Below are positions 1-7,376 of a DNA stretch of 12,859 nt, one piece after another. Within the stretch, counting starts at the first letter, position 1. The number at the start of each line of letters is the position of its first letter. The stretch spans positions 1 through 12,859 of the forward strand of contig CADBKS010000067.1 in assembly GCA_902795255.1 (NCBI GenBank), given 5' to 3'. Below the pieces are notes generated by a model. The model had not been told where the DNA came from. It saw nothing but the letters and a program-made list of their open reading frames with translations, and made no database searches. This DNA is from an uncultured Chloroflexota bacterium. GTDB taxonomy: Bacteria; Chloroflexota; Anaerolineae; Anaerolineales; Anaerolineaceae. A program made the position numbers and the translations under genes.

Positions 1-1
1 C

Positions 2-3000
2 CCTGGGTTCTATATCCCGTGGGTGCTGCCGTTCTGGTGCTTTTATTATCTTCTGACACGAATTCCGCTGCTCTCTGCGGCGGTGCGGCGTTTCCATACG
101 CTTCCCCGGAAGGGCTGGTGGCTGCTGATCGGGCTGATCCCGGCAGCGGGATGGTTCATCGTTCTGATCTGGCTGCTGCAGAAAGGAAATTATGACCGCT
201 TTGAAAAGCGGATGTCGGTGATCCTCCCCGGGTTTGCGGCTGCCGCAAATAAACCGAAAAAAGGCGGATGGTTCTTTGCCGTCTTTGCGCTGCTTGCCGC
301 AGGCGGTTTCTTCCTGAACCGTCAGGTCATGAAGTCGGAACCGGTACTGACGGCGGTCCGGAATATTCAGGCCGGTGTTCCGCCGGAAACAGCGCTCCGG
401 GGGCTATCGGCCGCGAACCGGACGGGCGGCTCCGGGAAGGATGATAATGAAGGAAAAGCTGCCGCGGCTCCGGCCGTTTTGCTGGAACCGGCGGAAGGAG
501 AGGCCATGACCTCACTGCGGGACGGATCGGAACTGCTCCTGATCTCCGATTCTGTGCTGGCTTCCCGGTTTGAGGTGACCTACGGACAGTATTCGAAATG
601 CGTGCAGGCCAGTGTCTGCGATATGCCTGCGCAGGTCGGCATTGATGCATACCGGACGCTGGATAAAAATCTGTTCGCTTTTCTCAGGGAAAACGGCCTG
701 AAGATCGGAGCCTATGTCGATCTCATGGGGCAGAAGCCGCTGGGTTATGCGGAAAATCTGCCGATGGTCGATGTGACGGCAGATCAGGCGGCTGTTTACT
801 GCGGATGGGCCGGGATGCGGCTTCCTTCGGCTGATGAATGGATGACGGCAGCTGAAGGTTCCCCGATTTCTGCGGAAGAGGCGAATTTTATCGGCTATCC
901 TTATCGCTGGATCTATATGCGGGACAGCGTCCAGAAGAAAGCGCAGCTTGCGATGACCGTCCCGGTTTCGGCGGGGGAAAAGTATACCTCTGTGTACGGG
1001 ATCGTGGGAATGACGGGAAATGTCTGGGAATGGACAGCTCCTGAAAAAGATGCCCCGACTGTCAAAGCGATGGGCGGAGCCTGGAACAGTTTCCAGCTGC
1101 CTTCACTGGAAGATGCGGTCCTGGAAACGCTCCCGGGGTTTTTTGCAAATAATATCGGGTTCCGCTGCTTCGCGGACGCGGATTCACTGACTTCCGATCT
1201 TTTCTCGGGCGGCAGTGCGGTCCCGGTGAGCGAAGCCGGCGAGATCGATGCGGAAGTGATCGAAGCAGAAGTGATCGAGGCGGAAACGATCGAAGCCGCT
1301 GAAGCGGAACCTGCCCCGGCTGTTTCGGAGATCGGCGGTGAGAACCGTGACGCGAAGACGAGATCCGGGAATGATACGGATGCTTCAAAGAGCGGATCTG
1401 TGAACGCTGCTGCGGATGACACGGGCGGGAGCGGAGTTACGGACACAGCGGAAACGGACGGAGAGTCTTCTTCTCTGCTTGACAGCCTGTTTTCAATGGT
1501 CAGCCGGAAAAAATCGGATCCGGAATCTGTGGATGAGGAAAAAGACCGGGAACAAAAAGAGCCTGCTGCAACGGAACCGGCAGCTGCGGAACCCGCTGTT
1601 GACCTTATTCAGTTGAGCGAAGGGGCTTCTGTCATAGCGAAGGCCGACGGGTCCGTACTGCGGCAGACTGAAAACGGTGTGCTTGCGGCGGTTTATGCCG
1701 TGACGGTGGAGCAGTACGCGCAGTTCGCGGATGCGGAAGCCTGGGATATGCCTGAGATGCTTGAAAAACGCGCTTATCCCGGAATTCTCGATTCGGACGA
1801 TGCGGAAAAACTGCCGATGGTCTTTGTCACAAGGGACCAGGCTGCCGCTTACTGTGAATGGGCCGGGATGCGTCTCCCGACGGCGGATGAATGGAAAGCC
1901 GCAGCTGTCCTTCCGGACGGCAGAAAACTGAATGAGACCAATACCAACTGTGTGGGGACCGACCGGAGCACACTGGGGACGGGAGCTGCTCAAACGGCTT
2001 TGACCGTTCCGGTGACTGCTTTCCGCCGGAACAATGCTTCGGTCTATGGGATGGTGCAGATGGCCGGCAATGTGTGGGAATGGGCCGCGGACAGTGAAAA
2101 GACCGGCACCGCTGCCGCTTTCGGCGGGGCCTGGAACAGTTATCCCGAAAATGTCGGCGCAGTTGCCGAACTGGAAACACTTGAAGATTATGCCGCGGAC
2201 AATATCGGCTTCCGCTGTTTTGCGGATGCGGATATGCTGACAGTAGACCGGTTTGAGATCAGTGAGGTCAGCGCAGCGGTGCTGTCCAACCCGGACCTCT
2301 GGCGTGAGGAGGGCGTCCGTGTGAAAGACGATGCGGAGATGGCTTATATCCCCGCTTCCTCCTTTATGATGGGCGTCCCGGGCGGTGCAGTCGATGAAAA
2401 ACCGGTGCATGAGGTATCGCTTTCGGCCTACTGGATCGATATCTATGAGGTCACGAACGGACAGTATGCGCTGTGTGTTGCCGAAGGAGCCTGCACGGAA
2501 CCGCATGAAACAAAGTCATTCCGCAATGCCTCCTATTACGGTGATCCGGCTTTTGCGAATTATCCGGTCGTCGCGGTTGACCGCGCCCAGGCGGAAGCCT
2601 ACTGTGCGTGGGCCAATACACGGCTCCCGACAGAAGCGGAATGGGAATACGCCGCCAAAGGTCCGGACGGAAATACTTATCCGTGGGGGAATGTTTTTCA
2701 GCCGAAGTCGCTGAACTATTCCGGGAACGGGAATTACGACACGCTTGCTGTCGGGGATTCTCCGGAGGATGTGAGCGCTTTCGGTATTTTTGACATGGGC
2801 GGCAATGTTTCGGAATGGATCCTGGACCGCTATCAGGAAACCTGGTATTCGGTGACCGACCAGCCGGTCGATCCGACCGGTCCGGTGAACGGAAATTATT
2901 ATGTGATCCGGGGCGGTTCGGCCCAAACCTCTGAAAACAATGCGCGGACAGCGGACCGTTTTTACGCCCTGAACACGTCTTATAGCCTGGACCGCGGCTT

Positions 3001-3028
3001 CCGCTGTGCTGTGAGTGACGATCAGTAA
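2..3028 (+). CDS. Membrane-anchored triple SUMF1 (FGE-like) domain protein with DUF805-like N-terminus, left-truncated
   Basis: The frame is open to the left edge, so the true start lies upstream. A GTG at 23 falls inside a hydrophobic stretch and is unlikely to be the start. Residues below count from that GTG. Residues 1-60 look like the C-terminal half of DUF805 (Arg-Arg-Phe-His, then Gly-Trp-Trp and a transmembrane segment at 32-52). A second transmembrane segment is at 82-98. Three SUMF1/FGE-sulfatase-type domains follow, at about 165-390, 530-740 and 772-998. Each has the LP(S/T)xxEW and GNVxEW signatures and ends in GFRC. Domains 1 and 2 are close relatives with shortened loops. Domain 3 is the most canonical (FMMG start, DEKPVHEV, YPWGN). 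The two active-site cysteines of true formylglycine-generating enzymes, normally just after the GGSW segment, are absent in all three, so oxidase activity is unlikely. An acidic, Ala-rich linker separates domains 1 and 2. The stop overlaps the next gene by one base (TAATG), suggesting co-expression. A binding or scaffold role outside the membrane is inference. Confidence 0.88.
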   Translation, partial: PGFYIPWVLPFWCFYYLLTRIPLLSAAVRRFHTLPRKGWWLLIGLIPAAGWFIVLIWLLQKGNYDRFEKRMSVILPGFAAAANKPKKGGWFFAVFALLAAGGFFLNRQVMKSEPVLTAVRNIQAGVPPETALRGLSAANRTGGSGKDDNEGKAAAAPAVLLEPAEGEAMTSLRDGSELLLISDSVLASRFEVTYGQYSKCVQASVCDMPAQVGIDAYRTLDKNLFAFLRENGLKIGAYVDLMGQKPLGYAENLPMVDVTADQAAVYCGWAGMRLPSADEWMTAAEGSPISAEEANFIGYPYRWIYMRDSVQKKAQLAMTVPVSAGEKYTSVYGIVGMTGNVWEWTAPEKDAPTVKAMGGAWNSFQLPSLEDAVLETLPGFFANNIGFRCFADADSLTSDLFSGGSAVPVSEAGEIDAEVIEAEVIEAETIEAAEAEPAPAVSEIGGENRDAKTRSGNDTDASKSGSVNAAADDTGGSGVTDTAETDGESSSLLDSLFSMVSRKKSDPESVDEEKDREQKEPAATEPAAAEPAVDLIQLSEGASVIAKADGSVLRQTENGVLAAVYAVTVEQYAQFADAEAWDMPEMLEKRAYPGILDSDDAEKLPMVFVTRDQAAAYCEWAGMRLPTADEWKAAAVLPDGRKLNETNTNCVGTDRSTLGTGAAQTALTVPVTAFRRNNASVYGMVQMAGNVWEWAADSEKTGTAAAFGGAWNSYPENVGAVAELETLEDYAADNIGFRCFADADMLTVDRFEISEVSAAVLSNPDLWREEGVRVKDDAEMAYIPASSFMMGVPGGAVDEKPVHEVSLSAYWIDIYEVTNGQYALCVAEGACTEPHETKSFRNASYYGDPAFANYPVVAVDRAQAEAYCAWANTRLPTEAEWEYAAKGPDGNTYPWGNVFQPKSLNYSGNGNYDTLAVGDSPEDVSAFGIFDMGGNVSEWILDRYQETWYSVTDQPVDPTGPVNGNYYVIRGGSAQTSENNARTADRFYALNTSYSLDRGFRCAVSDDQ
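1253..1297 (+). repeat. Three 15-bp in-frame repeats in the acidic linker
   Basis: Three consecutive 15-base units encode EVIEA, EVIEA and ETIEA (residues 411-425 of the SUMF1 protein), followed by related EAAEAE. They lie between SUMF1 domains 1 and 2 in a long low-complexity acidic linker. Such a repeat can change copy number by slippage while keeping the frame. Confidence 0.75.
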
Positions 3029-4644
3029 TGAAGGATGATGTCTGGTTCATACCGGTCAGCTTTGACGCCGTCGTGATCTCCGCCCCTTTTCACGGGATCA
3101 CGACGCTGGTCAATCCGTCCATGGCTGAGGCTGCGGTCCGCTGCCTTGAAGATGAGGATGAACCGATTCCGGAAGGGGCGGAATGGATCGCGGACCTGCG
3201 GAAGCCGGGCCGCCGTCCGGAGCGGCATTACGGAGCACCGGATCCGCTTTTTCTGGGACTGGTCCCGACCCGGGGCTGTATGATGGCCTGTGCTTACTGT
3301 GACTTCGTCGCGCTCCGGGAACAGCCGCTGATGTCTTTCCGGCAGATCCGTGAGGCCGTGGATGCTTATGCGGAGCTCCTGCGCGGCAGGGAGAACGCTG
3401 TCTTGAACATGCATTTCTTCGGCGGGGAGCCTTTCGCGGCGTTCAAAGAAGTGGTCTTTGCGGTGAATTATGCCCGTTTAAAGGCAGAAGAACTTGGCGT
3501 GAACACCCATTTTGAGGTGACGACCAACGGCTTTTATTCCGAGGAACGCTGCCGCTGGATCGCCGCGAATTTTGACACCGTGGTGCTTTCGCTGGACGGC
3601 CCCCAGAAAGTACAGGACCGTCACCGGCCGGCGCGCGGCGGGAAAGGATCATTTGAACAGGTCTGCCGGAGTGCGGACCTGTTTTCCCGCGGGAACTGCG
3701 AATTGATCATCCGCTCCTGTGTTTCGGCCGAAAATGTCGGGGAACTGGCGGAATGGGCGCTGTTCCTTTCTCAGCGCTGGATGCCGGAAGCGGTCTGTCT
3801 GGAGCCGATGATCGAAAGCGGACCGGCGGAGCGGAACGGGCTGAAGCCGCCGGATGCGGATCTGTATATCCGGAACTGGACGCTTGCACGGCTGGTCCTG
3901 GACAACCGGCATATCCGGCTCGTCTGTTCTTCCGGGGATATTTCGGAAACCCGCAATTCGCTCTGTCCGATGGGCAGGGACGCGCTGATCGCCGACCCTG
4001 AAGGACGTGTCGGGAGCTGCTGGCAGCTTTCTGAAAATCAGCATGCCGGAGGAGTCGATCTGCATTTCGGCCGGATCGAAAACGGAGCGCTGCAGATCGA
4101 TCCGGACCGGCTGGAGAAGCAGCGGGCGCTGAGCGAGGAAAAACGGGAAGCCTGCCGGGGCTGTTTCTGTTACGCTTACTGCGCGGGAGGATGTGTGCTG
4201 AACCGGGAGCGGAGCGCGGACTTCTGCAGGATCACGAAGGTCCTGACCCTCTGGCAGCTGCTGGACCGGCTCGGTCATGCCCCGCTGGGGGACTGTGCGG
4301 TCAGCAACAGGGCTTATCTGGACTGGCTTACAGCATGCATGGATTTTCGCTGCGGGAAGGTTTCCTTTGAAAATATTCCGCCGACGCTGTTGGAACATTA
4401 CTATTTCCGATCAGAGCCGGAAACAGCGGGAGACGACTGCGGTACGGTTATGCCGGATCTCCCGGAAGATGCGGACCGCGGCTGGCTCCGGGAGGGTCCG
4501 CGGATCTTCAAGGCGGACTTTCCGGCGGGGATCCTGCAGATTTTAGAGGGTGAGGAAGCACTGCGGTTTCAGCTTGAGCATGCCGGACTGGACCGTTCCG
4601 ATATCGAAACGGTTTGGGATGAACTTCACCGGGAGGCTGCCTGA
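3028..4644 (+). CDS. Radical SAM/SPASM maturase A with C-terminal extension
   Basis: A 538-residue cytosolic iron-sulphur enzyme of the SPASM peptide/protein-maturase type. The CX3CX2C cluster motif that binds the SAM-cleaving [4Fe-4S] is C84, C88, C91. The FGGEP SAM-contact motif is at 131-135 and LSLDGP at 187-192, followed by the His-Arg-Pro...Gly-Gly segment typical of this family. The SPASM region carries C313, C331, C376, C379, C381, C385, C389 and C400, enough for auxiliary clusters. Residues 1-75 form a strand-rich domain before the barrel that resembles the N-termini of maturases C and D and may bind the substrate leader. About 120 residues after the SPASM region (420-538) match nothing I recognise. 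The start overlaps the upstream stop (TAATG) and has no clear Shine-Dalgarno sequence, suggesting translational coupling. The substrate is inferred to be the Cys-rich tails encoded downstream. Confidence 0.9.
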   Translation: MKDDVWFIPVSFDAVVISAPFHGITTLVNPSMAEAAVRCLEDEDEPIPEGAEWIADLRKPGRRPERHYGAPDPLFLGLVPTRGCMMACAYCDFVALREQPLMSFRQIREAVDAYAELLRGRENAVLNMHFFGGEPFAAFKEVVFAVNYARLKAEELGVNTHFEVTTNGFYSEERCRWIAANFDTVVLSLDGPQKVQDRHRPARGGKGSFEQVCRSADLFSRGNCELIIRSCVSAENVGELAEWALFLSQRWMPEAVCLEPMIESGPAERNGLKPPDADLYIRNWTLARLVLDNRHIRLVCSSGDISETRNSLCPMGRDALIADPEGRVGSCWQLSENQHAGGVDLHFGRIENGALQIDPDRLEKQRALSEEKREACRGCFCYAYCAGGCVLNRERSADFCRITKVLTLWQLLDRLGHAPLGDCAVSNRAYLDWLTACMDFRCGKVSFENIPPTLLEHYYFRSEPETAGDDCGTVMPDLPEDADRGWLREGPRIFKADFPAGILQILEGEEALRFQLEHAGLDRSDIETVWDELHREAA

Positions 4645-5603
4645 TGGCGAATCTGATCCTCACGAATTACTGCAACGCGGACTGCGCGTTCTGTTTTGCC
4701 GCTGATTCCCGTGTCCGGATGCTGGGGGACGGAAAACGGCAGATGGATGAAGCAGAGGTCCGGGACTGGCTGGATTTTGTGATCGCGGGCGGGATCCGGG
4801 AACTCCGTCTGCTCGGAGGAGAACCATCCCTGCATCCGAAATTTGCCGAGTTTGTCCGGCTCGGTGCGGAAAAGGGCTGTTCGGTCACGGTTTTTACGAA
4901 CGGTGTGATGCCGGATTTGGCCCGGGATGTGCTTCGGGAACTGGACCCGGAGGTCTGTTCCGTGGTGGTCAATGTGAGTGCCGCGGTCCGTAAGGAGGAC
5001 ATCAGCCGGCAGCGGGATACCCTGAAGATGCTCGGCCCGCGGGCGATGCCGGGAATGACGCTGACCTCGCCGGTCTTCACTTTCGCTGTGGCGATCGCGA
5101 TGATCGACGCATTCGGTCTGCGCCGGACGATCCGGGTCGGTATCGCGAATCCGACCTGGCGGGGATCCAATGTGTCCGTTCACCCGAAACAGTATCCTGC
5201 GATCGGACAGGCTTTGCTGAAGCAGTCTGCGATAACATCGCGTTTCGGGATCGATCTGGATGCGGACTGCGGTTTTGTCCGCTGTATGTTTGGGGACCGT
5301 TTTGAGGAGCTTACCGCGAACGGTTTTCACTATCATTCCCGCTGTACGCCGGTTCTGGATCTTTGTGCAGGAGGTACGATCCTGCCCTGTTTCGGGCTTT
5401 CGAACCTGGTCTCTCTTTCCCGCTCCGATTTCTCCGATGCGGGAGAAGCGTACGGCGAAATGAGCCGGGTGCTGGAACCCTGGCACGCGTTCGGGATCTA
5501 TCCGGAATGCGCGGAATGCCCGCTTTTTGAGACGGAAGCTTGCTGCGGCGGCTGCCTGTCGGCCCGCCTGCGCCGCTTTCAGCCGCTGAAGGAGACAGAA
5601 TGA
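4644..5603 (+). CDS. Short radical SAM/SPASM protein B
   Basis: A 319-residue rSAM protein whose barrel begins almost at residue 1, with C10, C14 and C17 forming CX3CX2C and LGGEP at 57-61. It has no N-terminal leader-binding-like domain, unlike maturases A, C and D. It also lacks the SLDG-type motif they share, so it belongs to a different subfamily. The C-terminal half has many cysteines (C209, C214, C234, C241, C249, C289, C292, C300, C301, C304) consistent with SPASM/twitch auxiliary clusters. The ATG shares a base with the previous stop (TGATG), and GGGAGG at 4631-4636 gives a well-placed ribosome-binding site. The missing recognition domain and the adjacent PqqD-like gene suggest that this enzyme depends on that small protein in trans, which is inference. 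The reaction is unknown. Confidence 0.87.
   Translation: MANLILTNYCNADCAFCFAADSRVRMLGDGKRQMDEAEVRDWLDFVIAGGIRELRLLGGEPSLHPKFAEFVRLGAEKGCSVTVFTNGVMPDLARDVLRELDPEVCSVVVNVSAAVRKEDISRQRDTLKMLGPRAMPGMTLTSPVFTFAVAIAMIDAFGLRRTIRVGIANPTWRGSNVSVHPKQYPAIGQALLKQSAITSRFGIDLDADCGFVRCMFGDRFEELTANGFHYHSRCTPVLDLCAGGTILPCFGLSNLVSLSRSDFSDAGEAYGEMSRVLEPWHAFGIYPECAECPLFETEACCGGCLSARLRRFQPLKETE
5589..5594 (+). promoter_or_regulatory. Ribosome-binding site deciding the start of the PqqD-like gene
   Basis: AAGGAG sits five bases before the ATG at 5600 and inside the end of the maturase B gene. It favours this start over the longer in-frame ATG at 5540. Confidence 0.75.
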
Positions 5604-6067
5604 AAGAACTGCTGATCGACCTCGAAAAACTTCCGCGGAAAGTCTCCGGGATCCGGATCCGGGTCTCGCGCCGCGGTATGCTCAGCGCGGCCGCGGATGC
5701 TGCCGAAGAACGGATCCGTTCGCAGGAGGGGATCCCGAGCTATCGGATCGAGGACCTGCCGGCGCTTGATGAGGATACATTCGGTGCGCTGTTTCCCGCG
5801 GTCAACAAGAAGGCCGGGATCAGCCTGTCTAAGGGGATCGTTTATGCCGAAACTTCCGCTTCTGTCGATCCGATCCCGCTTTTTGATCTGGATTCTCCCG
5901 CGCTGTTCATCTTCAACCAGTTCAACGGCATACAGACCATGGAGGAAGCCGTCGAAAAAACGGCTGCGTATACCGGCTGGGATGAGGAACGCGCACGCGA
6001 AACGGTGCGGGCGGTCTTTTTGAAACTGTGTGAGGTACGTGTCTGTGAACCGGGAAGACCTGACTGA
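5600..6067 (+). CDS. PqqD-like peptide-binding (RRE) protein
   Basis: A 155-residue protein. Residues about 92-152 fit a PqqD-type winged-helix RiPP recognition element: a Pro-Leu-Phe-Asp-Leu-Asp strand, a hydrophobic ALFIFNQFNG segment, a TMEEAVEK helix and a final helix ending VFLKLCEVRV. PqqD proteins bind leader peptides and present them to rSAM maturases. The first 90 residues are not recognised. At 23-35 they contain Ser-Arg-Arg-Gly-Met-Leu followed by an Ala-rich run, strikingly similar to the Tat motif of the two downstream precursors but without a hydrophobic core. I chose the ATG at 5600 because it forms an ATGA overlap with the previous stop and has AAGGAG five bases upstream. An in-frame ATG at 5540 would lie deep inside the previous gene. 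Position between maturases B and C supports a partner role. Similarity is by fold pattern, so confidence in the domain is moderate. Confidence 0.75.
   Translation: MKELLIDLEKLPRKVSGIRIRVSRRGMLSAAADAAEERIRSQEGIPSYRIEDLPALDEDTFGALFPAVNKKAGISLSKGIVYAETSASVDPIPLFDLDSPALFIFNQFNGIQTMEEAVEKTAAYTGWDEERARETVRAVFLKLCEVRVCEPGRPD
6032..6035 (+). promoter_or_regulatory. Likely ribosome-binding site for maturase C
   Basis: GAGG lies nine bases before the GTG at 6045. Two other in-frame GTG codons (6030 and 6039) either overlap this site or are too close to it, so 6045 is preferred. No in-frame ATG is near. Confidence 0.45.
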
Positions 6068-7376
6068 TCATTTCCGTAAGCTGCCGGATGAGGACCTGCC
6101 GATCTTCAGCAGGCCGGCCGATGACCTGACGCTGTTTTACGCGCCGGGTTATCTGGCTGCCGCTGACGCGGACCATGCCAGGGAGATCCGGGATATCCTC
6201 GCCGGGGAGATCCCGTTCGGAAATCCGGCCGCTGCAGATCTGATCGGCGCCGCATCATCTGCACTGGTCCAGTGGGAGCAGATCCGCGATCCGGAGTCTT
6301 ATCATCCGGTCTGTCTGACACTTTACACGTCGCTTGCGTGCAGCCTTGGTTGCGTGTATTGTTTCGCCGAAAAGAGCAGGGAACCGGCCCTTCTTCTGGA
6401 TCCCGAATGGATCCGGAGTTCCGCCCAGACGGTCCTTGCGAACTGTAAAAAGACGGATATGCCTTTTACGGCCGTGTTTCAGGGAGGCGGGGAACCTTCC
6501 CTGGATCCGCGGCTGCCGGAGATCCTGGAAGAGCTGCGGGAAATGTGTGAAGCGGAGAACGTGCCGTTTTTCTCCTACATTGCCACAAACGGGGTGATGG
6601 AAGAGGAGAAAGCGCGCTGGATCGCGGAGCATTTTGATGCGGTGGGTTTGTCGCTGGACGGACCGCCGGAAATACAGAATACGCAGCGGCCGCTGCGGGG
6701 AGGTGGAGATTCGTCTCAGACTGCGGAAAGGACCGCGGCTGTTCTGAAGCGTATCATGGGACGGCTGAATGTCCGTGTGACGGTCCGTCCACAGGCGTTT
6801 TCCCGGATCGGGGAGATCACGGCTTATCTGGCGGGACAGCTGCATGCGGACGAGATCCATCTGGAACCTGTTTACTGCCGGGGTGCCGGTCCGGACCCGG
6901 AGTTGGCGGATCTTTTCTGTGAGCAGTATTTGTCCGCCGCAAAAAAAATGAGGGCAGAAGGTGTCCGCCTGACTTTCAGCGGCAGCAGACCGGGCGAGAT
7001 CCACGGGCGTTACTGTCAGATCTTCCGGCAGGTGCTGCACCTGGTCCCGCCGGACGGAAGTTCGGCCTGTTTCGCGGTCAGTTCGCGCCGTTCTGCCGAA
7101 TACAGCGGGCTTGCACTGCTTGTGGATAACTTCCTGTTCGATGAACTTTCAGGAGAGGATCCTGCTTGTGCAGGCTGCTTTAATCGTTTCCACTGCGCAC
7201 GCGGCTGCCCGGATGTCTGCCCGATGCTTCCGGGAGACCTGAAGGACGCGGGCTCATTCCGCTGTCGGGTCAGCCGTACCCTGGCGGAAGCGGAGCTCCT
7301 GGACACCGCGGAGCGGTGCCTGTTCGAATATGCGCGGCAGTACGGATTTGCCGCTATGGATCTGCGGGAGAACTGA
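6045..7376 (+). CDS. Radical SAM/SPASM maturase C
   Basis: A 443-residue protein if it starts at GTG 6045. GTG 6030 would add five residues, and the overlap with the PqqD-like gene is 23 or 38 bases. The SAM-cluster motif is C99, C103, C106, followed by Phe-Ala-Glu-Lys. QGGGEP is at 146-151 and LSLDGP at 202-207, followed by an Asn-Thr-Gln-Arg-Pro-Leu-Arg-Gly-Gly segment shared closely with maturase D and more loosely with A. SPASM-region cysteines include C324, C342, C375, C378, C384, C388, C392 and C407. About 85 residues precede the barrel and may be a degenerate leader-binding domain. Paralogy with D suggests the two evolved by duplication, perhaps one for each of the two tandem precursors or for successive steps on one tail. 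That assignment is inference. The TGA shares a base with the next ATG. Confidence 0.88.
   Translation: MNREDLTDHFRKLPDEDLPIFSRPADDLTLFYAPGYLAAADADHAREIRDILAGEIPFGNPAAADLIGAASSALVQWEQIRDPESYHPVCLTLYTSLACSLGCVYCFAEKSREPALLLDPEWIRSSAQTVLANCKKTDMPFTAVFQGGGEPSLDPRLPEILEELREMCEAENVPFFSYIATNGVMEEEKARWIAEHFDAVGLSLDGPPEIQNTQRPLRGGGDSSQTAERTAAVLKRIMGRLNVRVTVRPQAFSRIGEITAYLAGQLHADEIHLEPVYCRGAGPDPELADLFCEQYLSAAKKMRAEGVRLTFSGSRPGEIHGRYCQIFRQVLHLVPPDGSSACFAVSSRRSAEYSGLALLVDNFLFDELSGEDPACAGCFNRFHCARGCPDVCPMLPGDLKDAGSFRCRVSRTLAEAELLDTAERCLFEYARQYGFAAMDLREN
7366..7370 (+). promoter_or_regulatory. Ribosome-binding site deciding the start of maturase D
   Basis: GGGAG lies five bases before the ATG at 7376, which overlaps the maturase C stop as TGATG. 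An in-frame ATG at 7316 lacks such support and would produce a 20-residue tail unlike the family. Confidence 0.65.

Noticed and set aside
1493..2506. 337-codon open frame on the minus strand
   Set aside because: It lies wholly opposite SUMF1 domains 2 and 3. Its translation is Arg/His/Pro-rich without recognisable motifs, as expected for the antisense of a GC-rich gene.
2900..2990. Active formylglycine-generating enzyme that would oxidise tail cysteines
   Set aside because: Attractive because the substrates are Cys-rich, but the catalytic cysteine pair is missing in all three SUMF1 domains, and they probably sit outside the membrane.
4626..5486. 286-codon open frame on the minus strand
   Set aside because: It is antisense to maturase B, which has an intact rSAM motif and coupled start. 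The reverse translation looks like a shadow.
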